IMG/VR virus record: IMGVR_UViG_3300000116_000055
Coordinates: 1-40,621 of that record
Direction: 5' to 3' (one strand)
DNA: 40,621 nucleotides
From: a virus
Below, one piece after another: positions 22,505 to 29,856 of the stretch. Position 1 is the first letter of the stretch, and every line of letters begins with the position of its first letter. A program made the translations under genes and the position numbers. Under the pieces are notes generated by a model. That model saw only the letters and a list, made by a program, of their open reading frames with translations. It did not search any database and had not been told where the DNA came from.

Positions 22505-23130
22505 TGGCAGTAGATTTTCCAAATTCACCAAGCGACGGAGACACCGTTACAATAGAAGGTAAAACTTTTACTTTCAGTGACGGTGCGTGGCGAACTGTTG
22601 ATGGAATTCTTACCGTCGTCGGGGCCGTCGGTCCACAGGGCCCGGCTGGTCCAGACGGCGACCAAGGTCCGGTATACTCACAAAAAATTGCAGAATTTAG
22701 TAAGAACACATCTGCCGAAGTTACTATTGTCGTGGGCACTGAATATAATTTCACTAATTTTACCCAAGTCACAAATGAATTTACCACCGATGAACTCGTT
22801 GTTGATTTAACCAACGGAACTTTCACCGTAAAGGAGGACGGATTCTTTTTTCTTGCAATTTCTATGAGATGGGCCAGCAACGCAGGGGCCAGATACCATG
22901 TTCATAATAGAATTTACATAAACGACAATCTCGCATGTCCACCTGCTGGTGCCTTTACTCGCACCGTGTTTTTGGATCAGCACGAAGGTTCATCGTATAC
23001 TGGATTGTATACAAGATTATCGACAGATGACGTTATTAGATATACCTATCAAGATCAAACTAACTCTGCAACACAATCAAGTCACCAGATAGATCCAAGT
23101 TCATTCCAGATTATTAGACTATATAGTTAA
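22504..23130 (+). CDS. C1q/TNF-like short fibre protein B
   Basis: A 208-residue paralogue of the previous gene: docking domain VDFPNSPSDGDTVTIEG...W (1-33), very short Gly-X-Y stalk (about 40-56), then a C1q-like head with FTVKEDGFFFLAISMRW, RIYINDNLACPP, RLSTDDVIRYTYQD and the terminal FQIIRLYS. The head sequences differ strongly apart from the fold positions, as expected for receptor-binding modules. It begins one base inside the previous stop (TGATGG). Confidence 0.8.
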   Translation: MAVDFPNSPSDGDTVTIEGKTFTFSDGAWRTVDGILTVVGAVGPQGPAGPDGDQGPVYSQKIAEFSKNTSAEVTIVVGTEYNFTNFTQVTNEFTTDELVVDLTNGTFTVKEDGFFFLAISMRWASNAGARYHVHNRIYINDNLACPPAGAFTRTVFLDQHEGSSYTGLYTRLSTDDVIRYTYQDQTNSATQSSHQIDPSSFQIIRLYS

Positions 23131-23152
23131 GCAATTAAGAACATTTTAGAGG

Positions 23153-23160
23153 TATAAATT
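23153..23160 (+). promoter_or_regulatory. T4-type late promoter candidate TATAAATT
   Basis: One base away from TATAAATA. It lies in a 57-base gap, and the expected start near 23167 is followed by GGAG (23178-23181) and ATG (23188), which is good late-gene geometry. It also supports the later start chosen for the next gene, since an ATG at 23164 would lie upstream of the transcript start. Confidence 0.45.
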
Positions 23161-23187
23161 ATTATGGTAGCAACCACGGAGTATATT

Positions 23188-23403
23188 ATGGAAGATAAAT
23201 ACATTGAGTGTTTAGCAGAAATTTCGGTTAAGCGATATCAGGAAATGATAGGACACGCTTTGAAGTTGGAGGCAAAGGTTGCATCTTTGGAGATGCAGGT
23301 CAACCAACTAAGACAAGATAACGAAACACTTGCTACACAATTAGAATCTAGTAGTAAAAGAAAAACAAAAACCGCAGCGAAATCCGCTGAAGAAACTCTT
23401 TGA
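23188..23403 (+). CDS. Small coiled-coil protein
   Basis: A 71-residue protein with a clear coiled-coil heptad pattern (LKLEAKVASLEMQVNQLRQD and on to about residue 52) and a Lys/Ser/Thr-rich basic tail. No known family. The ATG at 23188 is chosen over one at 23164 because GGAG precedes it at 23178-23181 with the same spacing (tatatt) as other genes here. It lies between the fibre genes and another tail-block gene, so it may be a fibre chaperone or connector; that is only inference from position. Confidence 0.65.
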   Translation: MEDKYIECLAEISVKRYQEMIGHALKLEAKVASLEMQVNQLRQDNETLATQLESSSKRKTKTAAKSAEETL

Positions 23404-23410
23404 GTAAATA
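23403..23410 (+). promoter_or_regulatory. Weak late-promoter-like box AGTAAATA
   Basis: This box carries the TAAATA core 29 bases upstream of the ATG at 23440, with a GGAG ribosome binding site between. It overlaps the previous stop. On its own it is weak; the repeated placement of TAAATA before late genes in this window is what makes it worth listing. Confidence 0.25.
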
Positions 23411-23439
23411 AAAAATAGACCACGTTTACGGAGAATAAC

Positions 23440-23766
23440 ATGGCAGATATAACAGACCCAGAAGCAATTAGATTTGTAAATGAATACATCAGACCTATGG
23501 CGGAGCAGATTAGATACATGACTGCTCGCGGCCAAGACTTTGCACTAAAGTGGCAGGAACTTGCTGTTGATTTTCCAAACGCCGAAGAGGATATGCTTCA
23601 AGATGGCAGAGAAAATCAAGGTGTCAGTCGTCTTTCTGGTGCGGACATCAATGGAATGGCACAAGTGATCCTTTCACTCTTGACAATCATGAATGAAAGC
23701 ACGCAATCAGTGGTATCGAAACCATGCGTTCGTCCACTTCTATATGTACCAACAAATGAAGGTTGA
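23440..23766 (+). CDS. Unidentified tail-block protein
   Basis: A 108-residue, mostly helical protein opening MADITDPEAIRFVNEYIRPM, with a further amphipathic stretch around GADINGMAQVILSLLTIMNE (about 67-86). No family recognised, although the opening resembles small virion or structural proteins of myophages. It has a strong GGAG at 23430-23433 before the ATG. The stop codon lies inside the ribosome-binding region of the next beta-helix gene, so the two are likely co-translated. Confidence 0.7.
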   Translation: MADITDPEAIRFVNEYIRPMAEQIRYMTARGQDFALKWQELAVDFPNAEEDMLQDGRENQGVSRLSGADINGMAQVILSLLTIMNESTQSVVSKPCVRPLLYVPTNEG

Positions 23767-23768
23767 CG

Positions 23769-25184
23769 ATGACAGATTGGTTCATGAACATAAACAATAC
23801 TTCCGGTACTGTCAACGGAACATCTGAATCCACTGGGTGGACAGATTTCAACGATGTACGGGCAAGTCACTGGGGATCCTCCATAACCGGGGGTGACCGT
23901 TTGTATGTCAAGGCAGGACAAAACGGATTGACTTATGGTATCGAGGGTGGTAACAATTATTTTTCTACCGAACAAGGCAATATGGCATTAAATAACCTAG
24001 GCGTTGCCGACGATGCGGTAGATATAATTGGATATCCGTATGCCGGGACGACCAGTGATGTTGCTCTGGGAGACGATCGACCCTGTATCGTTCCTCGCAG
24101 GACCAATGGACAGAGTTGGTTTCTGCGAAAAGGTGGCAAGATGTCGAACATTCGGTTCGAGGTTCCGCCGGATACGACTGACAACAGAACGGCCCATGTG
24201 GATCTTTCTGATCCTGGCAGTTTGGTAAAAAATTGTGCAGTGGTACATAAGGACGGAACCATCGGGGATAGAATGCAGTGTGTAACTTTGGCATATGGAA
24301 TCAATGCAATGGGATGTGAATTTGACGATCAGGTCGAGGCGTCAAATTGGCCAACGAGGGACGCAGGTTATAATGTAAATTTCACTTGCTATAGTGGCAA
24401 TGAAATAAATGGATGTCTGTTTAAACAAAGAACGCCTTCATTTTTCTTTAGGTTTAGAAACACATACGGCAGGGAGACTTGGAAAAACTGCATTTTCATA
24501 GGAACTCCCAATTGTCTCGGTATAGTTGACAATGTAACTTACACTGCGGCTGGTCACCAACTCAGCTCAGGGATCAAGTTTGACAACTGCATTTTCTACA
24601 ATATGGGTGTTGGGTTCAACCCACCCATGATAACTTCTGCGGGGAGCAGAACAACAGAAAGTTCATGGAGATCGGCCTACGGTAGTTTTTCAGCAAGGAA
24701 TTGTATTTTTGAAAATTGTGGTAAGGCAATAAAGTCACCTGCCGATTATTCTGACCCATCTGGTTGGGTATCTGGTAATTTCAGTTACAATAGCACGGTC
24801 GCAATTCGAGACTGCGTTTTTGCACAGAACACCACAAACATGGAAGGTGATCTAAATGAAGCCGGTTCCGTATACGCGACTGGTAGTGTATTTAAAAATG
24901 CTGCTGCTGGAGACTTCAGACTAAACGACATACCCGGTCGTGGCGCACTCGTAAAACAGAAACTGCCCATGTTCGAATTCAATCTGCTTTCGAACATGGG
25001 GTTCAATCCTAGACCCGGCGAGAACTCATTTGAGGAACAGGTTGTGGTTCTGTCAGGATCGTCGCCATCATTCAACACCGATTTGTCCAACAATTCGAAG
25101 ATTGTTTTCACTGGGACAAATAGAAAATTTAAAATAGAAACCGCTTCCTCCGGGGCAAAAGTGTTCCGTCGAGTAAAGCGGTAA
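23769..25184 (+). CDS. Beta-helix tailspike-like protein C
   Basis: A 471-residue pectin-lyase-like beta-helix protein: repeated short strands with Asn/Cys ladders (KNCAVVHKDG, NGCLFKQRTPSFFFRF, KNCIFIGTPN, FDNCIFYNMG, ARNCIFENCGKAI, IRDCVFAQNTTN) and the AAAGDFRLN closing turn common at the end of such helices. The last 45 residues are a Ser/Asn-rich strand domain ending in basic residues. The ATG at 23769 is preferred to a TTG at 23763 because GAAGG at 23758-23762 lies at good distance. It lacks the FYIDPL(H/N)G opening of tailspike-like proteins A and B. Probably a capsule- or polysaccharide-binding spike. Confidence 0.8.
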   Translation: MTDWFMNINNTSGTVNGTSESTGWTDFNDVRASHWGSSITGGDRLYVKAGQNGLTYGIEGGNNYFSTEQGNMALNNLGVADDAVDIIGYPYAGTTSDVALGDDRPCIVPRRTNGQSWFLRKGGKMSNIRFEVPPDTTDNRTAHVDLSDPGSLVKNCAVVHKDGTIGDRMQCVTLAYGINAMGCEFDDQVEASNWPTRDAGYNVNFTCYSGNEINGCLFKQRTPSFFFRFRNTYGRETWKNCIFIGTPNCLGIVDNVTYTAAGHQLSSGIKFDNCIFYNMGVGFNPPMITSAGSRTTESSWRSAYGSFSARNCIFENCGKAIKSPADYSDPSGWVSGNFSYNSTVAIRDCVFAQNTTNMEGDLNEAGSVYATGSVFKNAAAGDFRLNDIPGRGALVKQKLPMFEFNLLSNMGFNPRPGENSFEEQVVVLSGSSPSFNTDLSNNSKIVFTGTNRKFKIETASSGAKVFRRVKR

Positions 25185-25207
25185 ACCAAAAAAGAAACGT
25201 AAAAGGC

Positions 25208-25235
25208 TTGATTCACACCGGAGTCGGTGTATAAT
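25208..25235 (+). promoter_or_regulatory. Sigma70-type promoter with internal operator-like palindrome
   Basis: TTGATT (25208-25213) and TATAAT (25230-25235) are separated by 16 bases. The spacer holds a perfect 6-base inverted repeat, ACACCG (25215-25220) and CGGTGT (25225-25230), around GAGT. The promoter drives the ribonucleotide reductase, whose GGAGG (25261-25265) and ATG (25271) follow. No T-run follows the palindrome, so it is not a terminator; a repressor site is the natural reading. Confidence 0.75.
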
Positions 25236-25270
25236 ACATATCTTATTATTTAATTGTATCGGAGGTCCAC

Positions 25271-27226
25271 ATGACACAAAAATTACCTAGTTTATATCAA
25301 TCGTTCATCCACCTGTCTCGTTACTCAAGGTGGCTTGATGAAGAAGGTCGTCGTGAAACATGGAGTGAAACTGTTGCTAGGTATTTCGACTTCTTCGAGG
25401 AACACCTCAAGGAAGAATGTGATTATGATGTACCAGATAAACTCAGAAAAGAATTAGAAACTGCTGTTCTAAATCTAGAGATCATGCCGTCTATGCGGGC
25501 ACTTATGACCGCAGGCGAGGCTCTTAAGAGGGACAATGTTGCAGGGTATAATTGTTCCTACGTTAGTGCAAGCAAAGTCAAGTCGTTTGATGAGATTCTG
25601 TACATTCTCATGTGCGGAACTGGAGTCGGGTTCTCCGTAGAACGCGACCTCATCAAGACCCTGCCGACGATAGCAGAGGAGTTTGAAGACAGTGATACGA
25701 CTATTGTTGTCAAAGATTCAAAGATGGGTTGGGCGAAAGCCTATAGAGAACTGTTTAGCCTTCTCATTGGAGGTCAAGTTCCAAAATGGGACACAAGCAA
25801 AGTTCGTCCTGCGGGCGCAAGACTTAAGACTTTTGGAGGAAGAGCGTCCGGCCCGGAACCGCTCGAAGACCTCTTTGGGTTTACAGTCGAAACTTTCCGA
25901 AAAGCAAACGGTCGAAAACTTACTTCGATCGAATGTCACGATATCATCTGCAAAATTGCGGAGATTGTTGTTGTCGGAGGTGTTCGTCGATCAGCCCTTA
26001 TCTCTCTCTCGTCCTTAACCGACGAACGAATGAGGGACGCTAAGAGTGGTGCATGGTGGGAAGCAAACACACAGAGAGCCCTTGCGAATAACTCTGTTTC
26101 ATACAGAGAAAAACCAGAACCCGGCACATTCATGGAAGAATGGGTCGCTCTGTACAAGTCTAAGAGTGGTGAGCGTGGAATCTTCAACCGTGAAGCAGCA
26201 CAGAAACAGGTTGAAAAGGCAAACGCATTCAGAACCAAGATGGATCCAGATTACAGAACCCGCGATGCGGATCACCTGTTTGGAACTAACCCTTGCTCTG
26301 AAATCATTCTACGAGACCGTGAGTTCTGCAACCTCACGGAAGTCATTGTCCGCGAAGATGACACACCCAAGAGTCTGGCACGCAAGGTAAAACTTGCCAC
26401 CATTCTCGGAACATGGCAGTCAACTCTTCTCAACTTCCGATTCATCTCTGGTGAGTGGAAGAAGAATTGTGAAGAAGAACGCTTGCTTGGAGTGTCACTT
26501 ACTGGTATAATGGACGCAGAAGTAACGAGAAAGGTAGATGGATTGGATTTAACTTTACAGAGACTTCGCAGCGAAGCGATCAAGGTGAACAAGGAACATG
26601 CTGATACTCTCGGCATTCCTCAGTCTGCCGCGATCACTTGCGTGAAACCATCTGGAACCGTTTCTCAACTTACAGACGCAGCGTCTGGTATTCACGCTCG
26701 TCACAACGCACAGTACATCCGTACAGTGCGTGCGGATAACAAGGATCCCCTATGTTCGTTTATGAAGGACAATGGATTCCCGCATGAAGCAGATGTCATG
26801 AAACCAGAACATGTCACTGTATTCTCCTTCCCTGTTCAGTCACCTGCTGGTTGTGTCACTCGTAATGACATGACTGCGATTGAACAACTTGAACTGTGGT
26901 TAGTTTACCAACGGCACTGGTGTGAGCATAAACCATCCGTTACGATCACAGTGAAGGAAGAAGAATGGCCTACCGTGGGTGGATGGGTATACGATCACTT
27001 TGATGAAATCTCTGGAATTTCGTTCTTGCCACATAGTGACCACTCATACCGACAAGCACCCTATCAGGATTGTACTTGGAAAGAGTACGAAAAAATGCTC
27101 AAGCAAATGCCAGTCGATATCGACTGGAGCGGTCTCGGAGAGTACGAGAAGGAAGATAACACTTCCGGAACTCAGACAATGGCTTGTTCTGGGAACTCTT
27201 GTGAGATCGTAGACTTAACAAACTGA
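25271..27226 (+). CDS. nrdJ: Class II (adenosylcobalamin-dependent) ribonucleotide reductase
   Basis: Reduces ribonucleotides to deoxyribonucleotides, independent of oxygen but requiring vitamin B12 cofactor. The monomeric triphosphate-reductase type is suggested by GYNCSYV (first redox Cys, about 96) followed by MCGTGVGFSVE, the active-site loop NPCSEI (340-345, with radical Cys342 and Glu344), the VKPSGTVSQL segment, and a C-terminal CSGNSC pair (639 and 644) that re-reduces the active site. Length 651 is shorter than the 739 of the Lactobacillus enzyme. No small subunit or thioredoxin gene is seen nearby. It is the first gene of a unit with its own promoter and a 22-base gap to the porin gene, implying shared transcription. 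Confidence 0.93.
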   Translation: MTQKLPSLYQSFIHLSRYSRWLDEEGRRETWSETVARYFDFFEEHLKEECDYDVPDKLRKELETAVLNLEIMPSMRALMTAGEALKRDNVAGYNCSYVSASKVKSFDEILYILMCGTGVGFSVERDLIKTLPTIAEEFEDSDTTIVVKDSKMGWAKAYRELFSLLIGGQVPKWDTSKVRPAGARLKTFGGRASGPEPLEDLFGFTVETFRKANGRKLTSIECHDIICKIAEIVVVGGVRRSALISLSSLTDERMRDAKSGAWWEANTQRALANNSVSYREKPEPGTFMEEWVALYKSKSGERGIFNREAAQKQVEKANAFRTKMDPDYRTRDADHLFGTNPCSEIILRDREFCNLTEVIVREDDTPKSLARKVKLATILGTWQSTLLNFRFISGEWKKNCEEERLLGVSLTGIMDAEVTRKVDGLDLTLQRLRSEAIKVNKEHADTLGIPQSAAITCVKPSGTVSQLTDAASGIHARHNAQYIRTVRADNKDPLCSFMKDNGFPHEADVMKPEHVTVFSFPVQSPAGCVTRNDMTAIEQLELWLVYQRHWCEHKPSVTITVKEEEWPTVGGWVYDHFDEISGISFLPHSDHSYRQAPYQDCTWKEYEKMLKQMPVDIDWSGLGEYEKEDNTSGTQTMACSGNSCEIVDLTN

Positions 27227-27248
27227 TCTATACCATAAGGAGAAAATT

Positions 27249-28271
27249 ATGAAGATCAACGCTATTATTGCATCTTGTGTTATCAGTGGAGTTGCTGTTG
27301 CACAAGAAACGGACATGGACGCATTTAGTCTTGTCCAACGGGATGCCGCTACGCGAGCATCACTCAATGAACCCATGCTCAGTCTCAATGTCGGTGGTTT
27401 CATTCAGACTGGTTGGGAGTATTCCAACGGTGGCGGACTTCCCGCACAGAACGGTTTCGCGGTTGACCGCGCCCGTCTTACCTTCTCAGGAGATATGAGC
27501 AATGAGAGTTTCTCTTACCTCATCAGTGGTGAATGGTCGGATGTTACGAACAGTTTCGATCTGCTTGATGCTGTCGTTACTCTTCGCATGTTCGACGAAG
27601 CAAACGTCCGAGTTGGACAGTTCGTTCCCCAGTTCTACGCTGGATACGTCACCGACCCAACTCAACTCACAACCCTCAACTACAGCGTCTCAGCCCTTAC
27701 CTTTGGTCAGGGACGAGGAGCAGGTGTCGAAGCCTTCCGATCCTTCGGTGACTTCGAAGTCAGTGCCTTCTACAACAACGGTTTCGACACCGCTGGTGCA
27801 GGAGTCGGTGATAACAACTACGCCATCGGTGTTGCTGCGATTTACCATGTGGACAGTACTGTGTCTCTTAACGGTGGTTGGGCTTATGATTCTGTCACGG
27901 AAGGTGTAAACAGTTTCACCTTTGGTGGTACTCTTACGGAAGGTCTACTCAGTCTTGACGCTGATTGGATCGTCAACGATGCAGGTGATGGCAGTCTGAA
28001 CAACTGGTCCATCGTTACTACCGCTGCTTACCAGTGCATGGATGACTTTGAAGGTTTTGCACAGTGGGAAATCGGTGACTACGACGGTAGTCTCAACCTT
28101 CTCACTGTAGGTGGTAATTACGATCTTGCTCACGGACTTGTCTGGACCAATACCTTCGGGTTTGCTCTTGAGGGTCTTGGTAGTAATTTCGTAACTGATA
28201 ACACTGGATGGCGTTCTGGTTCCTCATCGGGCCAGTTCGTTCTTCGTAGTGGTGTTACTCTTAGTTTCTGA
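27249..28271 (+). CDS. Outer-membrane beta-barrel porin (OprP/OprO-like)
   Basis: A 340-residue exported protein. Residues 1-19 are a signal peptide ending AVA-Q. The mature part has the periodic amphipathic strands of a trimeric porin: LSLNVGGFIQTGWEYSN, AVDRARLTFSGDMSN, FSYLISGEWS, then VRVGQFVPQF (typical of phosphate-selective porins) through to a final strand ending VTLSF with the terminal Phe used as the outer-membrane sorting signal. The mature N-terminus (SLVQRDAATRASL) resembles planctomycete porins as I remember them. It would insert in the host outer membrane, either improving nutrient uptake or altering phage receptor display. The codons look more C-ending than those of neighbours, hinting at transfer from a host. 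AGGAG at 27238-27242 precedes the ATG. Confidence 0.85.
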   Translation: MKINAIIASCVISGVAVAQETDMDAFSLVQRDAATRASLNEPMLSLNVGGFIQTGWEYSNGGGLPAQNGFAVDRARLTFSGDMSNESFSYLISGEWSDVTNSFDLLDAVVTLRMFDEANVRVGQFVPQFYAGYVTDPTQLTTLNYSVSALTFGQGRGAGVEAFRSFGDFEVSAFYNNGFDTAGAGVGDNNYAIGVAAIYHVDSTVSLNGGWAYDSVTEGVNSFTFGGTLTEGLLSLDADWIVNDAGDGSLNNWSIVTTAAYQCMDDFEGFAQWEIGDYDGSLNLLTVGGNYDLAHGLVWTNTFGFALEGLGSNFVTDNTGWRSGSSSGQFVLRSGVTLSF

Positions 28272-28291
28272 TTTTTTAGAAAGGAAATAAA

Positions 28292-28555
28292 ATGACTAAT
28301 AAACAAGAAACATGTTTGGTTAAAAGTTGCTCCCCATGCCGCTGTGGGTGGCTCAGCAAGAAAGTCCTCGGACTTCCCCTCTGCACTTGGGTACTGCTTT
28401 TCGCAGTCCTCCCCTTCACTGCTCGCGGTGTTGCTTGGAGTGCAAGAACCGTCGCAGGAATCTGGGACGGTGGTGCCAAGGTTGTTGGTGTAGAGAAGGC
28501 GAAGGTTCGTTCCTCGGAACGCCGCGATCGTCGATCTGATACATCGACAATGTGA
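28292..28555 (+). CDS. Small Cys-rich membrane protein
   Basis: An 87-residue protein with four cysteines in its first 20 residues (including CSPCRC), one membrane segment (about 24-48, LGLPLCTWVLLFAVLPF), and a basic Arg/Lys-rich C-terminus. AAGGA at 28280-28284 precedes the ATG. It follows the porin by 20 bases and is ended by a strong terminator, so it belongs to the reductase-porin unit. No family is recognised. The Cys cluster could bind metal or form disulfides; a role in the envelope together with the porin is only inferred from position. Confidence 0.65.
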   Translation: MTNKQETCLVKSCSPCRCGWLSKKVLGLPLCTWVLLFAVLPFTARGVAWSARTVAGIWDGGAKVVGVEKAKVRSSERRDRRSDTSTM

Positions 28556-28578
28556 ATTAATCTTCACTGAACCGAAGA

Positions 28579-28608
28579 CCCCCGTGCTAAATAGTACGGG
28601 GGTTTTTT
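28579..28608 (+). terminator. Rho-independent terminator
   Basis: CCCCCGTGC (28579-28587) pairs with GTACGGGGG (28594-28602) around loop TAAATA, including one G-U pair, and is followed by TTTTTT (28603-28608). It closes the reductase-porin-membrane-protein unit. The GGGGG arm lies 8 bases upstream of the ATG at 28611. Confidence 0.92.
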
Positions 28609-28610
28609 AT

Positions 28611-29174
28611 ATGATAGTAGGAATAGATTACAGTTTGACATCTCCAGCAATTTGTGTTTTCACTGGTGGTAGGTATAGCAAATTTCAATACGAAAAGTGT
28701 AAGTTTTATTTTCTAACTGACACCAAAAAGTATGCACAAACATGGGACGATCAGATATTTGGAACTAGATTTTCTGACTATCACTGTGAGTCCCAAAGAT
28801 ACAGCACTATAGCAGACTGGGCGACTGAGCATTGTATGGGTGCATCGTGTATTGCCCTTGAGGGATATGCGTATAATGCGAAGGGTTCTTCTGCCTTTCA
28901 ACTAGCAGAGAACATGGGCATCTTTAAATATAAGTTATTCGAGTTATCTTTACCACTCGATGTGGTTGCACCAACAGAGGTCAAGAAGTTTGCCACTGGA
29001 AAGGGTAACTCAGATAAACCAGCAATGCACGTTGAGTTTATGAAAGCAACAAAGATAAACTTAAAAAATAAAATAACCCCAGATAAATCTGGGGTGACTA
29101 ATCCTGTCTCTGACATTGTTGATGCTTACTTCATTTGTCGTTGGCTTCACTCGAAGATGAATTCCGTCCGATGA
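28611..29174 (+). CDS. RuvC-like/RNase H-fold Holliday junction resolvase-like protein
   Basis: A 187-residue protein with the RNase H-fold acidic residues: Asp6 in IVGIDYSLTSPAIC, a Glu in CIALEGYAYNAKG, and an Asp in VSDIVDAYFICRW near the C-terminus. A PTEVKKFATGKGNSDK segment follows the middle strand as in RuvC-like resolvases of phages. Expected to cut branched DNA before packaging, matching T4 endonuclease VII in role but not in fold. The ATG at 28611 is chosen because upstream frame would pass through the terminator; the only SD-like sequence is the GGGGG of that terminator stem. Its last 44 bases overlap the minus-strand lipoprotein gene. Confidence 0.8.
   Translation: MIVGIDYSLTSPAICVFTGGRYSKFQYEKCKFYFLTDTKKYAQTWDDQIFGTRFSDYHCESQRYSTIADWATEHCMGASCIALEGYAYNAKGSSAFQLAENMGIFKYKLFELSLPLDVVAPTEVKKFATGKGNSDKPAMHVEFMKATKINLKNKITPDKSGVTNPVSDIVDAYFICRWLHSKMNSVR
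29061..29095 (-). terminator. Rho-independent terminator for minus-strand unit, inside RuvC-like gene
   Basis: ACCCCAGA (29076-29083) pairs with TCTGGGGT (29088-29095) around loop TAAA. Read on the minus strand, the stem is followed by TTATTTTATTTTTTAA (29076-29061), a T-rich tail. It sits 36 bases after the end of the lipoprotein gene and lies wholly within the coding sequence of the opposing RuvC-like gene. On the plus strand no T-run follows, so it acts in one direction. Confidence 0.8.
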
Positions 29175-29403
29175 ACAAAAGAGTCACACAGATTCCTACA
29201 ATGGACGCCCATGCGACCCAAGGGAATACCTGCTTTGCGACATTGGGTTCATCTATCACTTGAATGGTTTCTGTTGGTTCTGCATTGTTCTGGCCCTTGA
29301 GTGTATAGTTACCACCTGCACACCCAAACATAGAAACCAGTATCATGATACTAATCACGACAGATATTATCAATGTGATAAGAAGTTTTCTTGTTTTAGT
29401 CAT
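29131..29403 (-). CDS. Small lipoprotein with C-terminal membrane segment
   Basis: A 90-residue protein. The N-terminus is a lipoprotein signal (TKTRK, a hydrophobic stretch, then SMFGC with the lipidated Cys near residue 28), followed by a polar linker and a second hydrophobic segment (WVAWASIVGICVTLLFIG, about 62-79), ending in a Ser/Asn-rich tail. The ATG at 29403 shares one base with the upstream stop and has AAAGG upstream. It could be a lysis accessory (spanin-like position after a holin candidate) or a superinfection-immunity protein; neither can be proved. It overlaps the RuvC-like gene tail to tail. Confidence 0.65.
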   Translation of the reverse strand: MTKTRKLLITLIISVVISIMILVSMFGCAGGNYTLKGQNNAEPTETIQVIDEPNVAKQVFPWVAWASIVGICVTLLFIGRNSSSSEANDK

Positions 29404-29855
29404 CACTTACCTTTTGCCGCCGCGTTACCGAAGTAGAAACCTACGATGGTTACCAGTATCTGTCTGTTCTCTGTCGTAAACAAGTAACCACGAACCGTCT
29501 CGAATGAGATGTACTTGTTGGTCCCAAACAGACCGAAGAAGTCGAGTGGTGCTGGTTTGTTTTCTTCTATTTCTACAGTAACTGGAATATCAAAGAAGGG
29601 TAGTAGGAATGGGGCGATGATCGTTCCAAACAGTATGCAAAGGACGATGGTTCTACGAACAACCTTTCCTGCTTCCACGCTGACTCTCTGGACAGCAGCG
29701 TCTGCGACTTCTTTTCGTTTGTCGATGAGTGAGAGAGTTCTGTCGAATCTCTCTTGTTCTGCTTTTCTTCGTTCTGCCATTGCACGGAAGATAAATCCAA
29801 CTGCACTACCTCCGACCAGAGATAGAAATTCTGTCGTCAATAAAGATTCTAACAT
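29403..29855 (-). CDS. Membrane protein, holin candidate
   Basis: A 150-residue protein with three possible membrane segments: FLSLVGGSAVGFIF (about 10-23), VLCILFGTIIAPFLLPFF (about 71-88) and QILVTIVGFYFGNAAA (about 131-146), separated by a charged helical segment (26-65) and a hydrophilic loop. The size, topology and the small lipoprotein directly after it would suit a holin-type lysis protein, similar in style to three-TM holins of gene transfer agents. GGAGGG lies about 8 bases before the ATG. No sequence signature proves the function. Confidence 0.65.
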   Translation of the reverse strand: MLESLLTTEFLSLVGGSAVGFIFRAMAERRKAEQERFDRTLSLIDKRKEVADAAVQRVSVEAGKVVRRTIVLCILFGTIIAPFLLPFFDIPVTVEIEENKPAPLDFFGLFGTNKYISFETVRGYLFTTENRQILVTIVGFYFGNAAAKGK

Positions 29856-29856
29856 A

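Noticed and set aside
27502-27909. 135-aa plus-strand frame in another frame within the porin
   Set aside because: Ser/Thr-rich product typical of out-of-frame reading; the porin frame has signal peptide and strand periodicity.
28130-28567. 145-aa minus-strand frame over the porin end and small membrane protein
   Set aside because: It runs across the end of two genes with good ribosome binding sites on the plus strand, and its own product has no recognisable feature.
29131-29855. Lipoprotein and membrane protein as an Rz/Rz1 spanin pair
   Set aside because: The pair lacks the nested or overlapping Rz/Rz1 arrangement, the upstream protein has several membrane segments rather than one and a coiled coil, and the lipoprotein has a second membrane segment.
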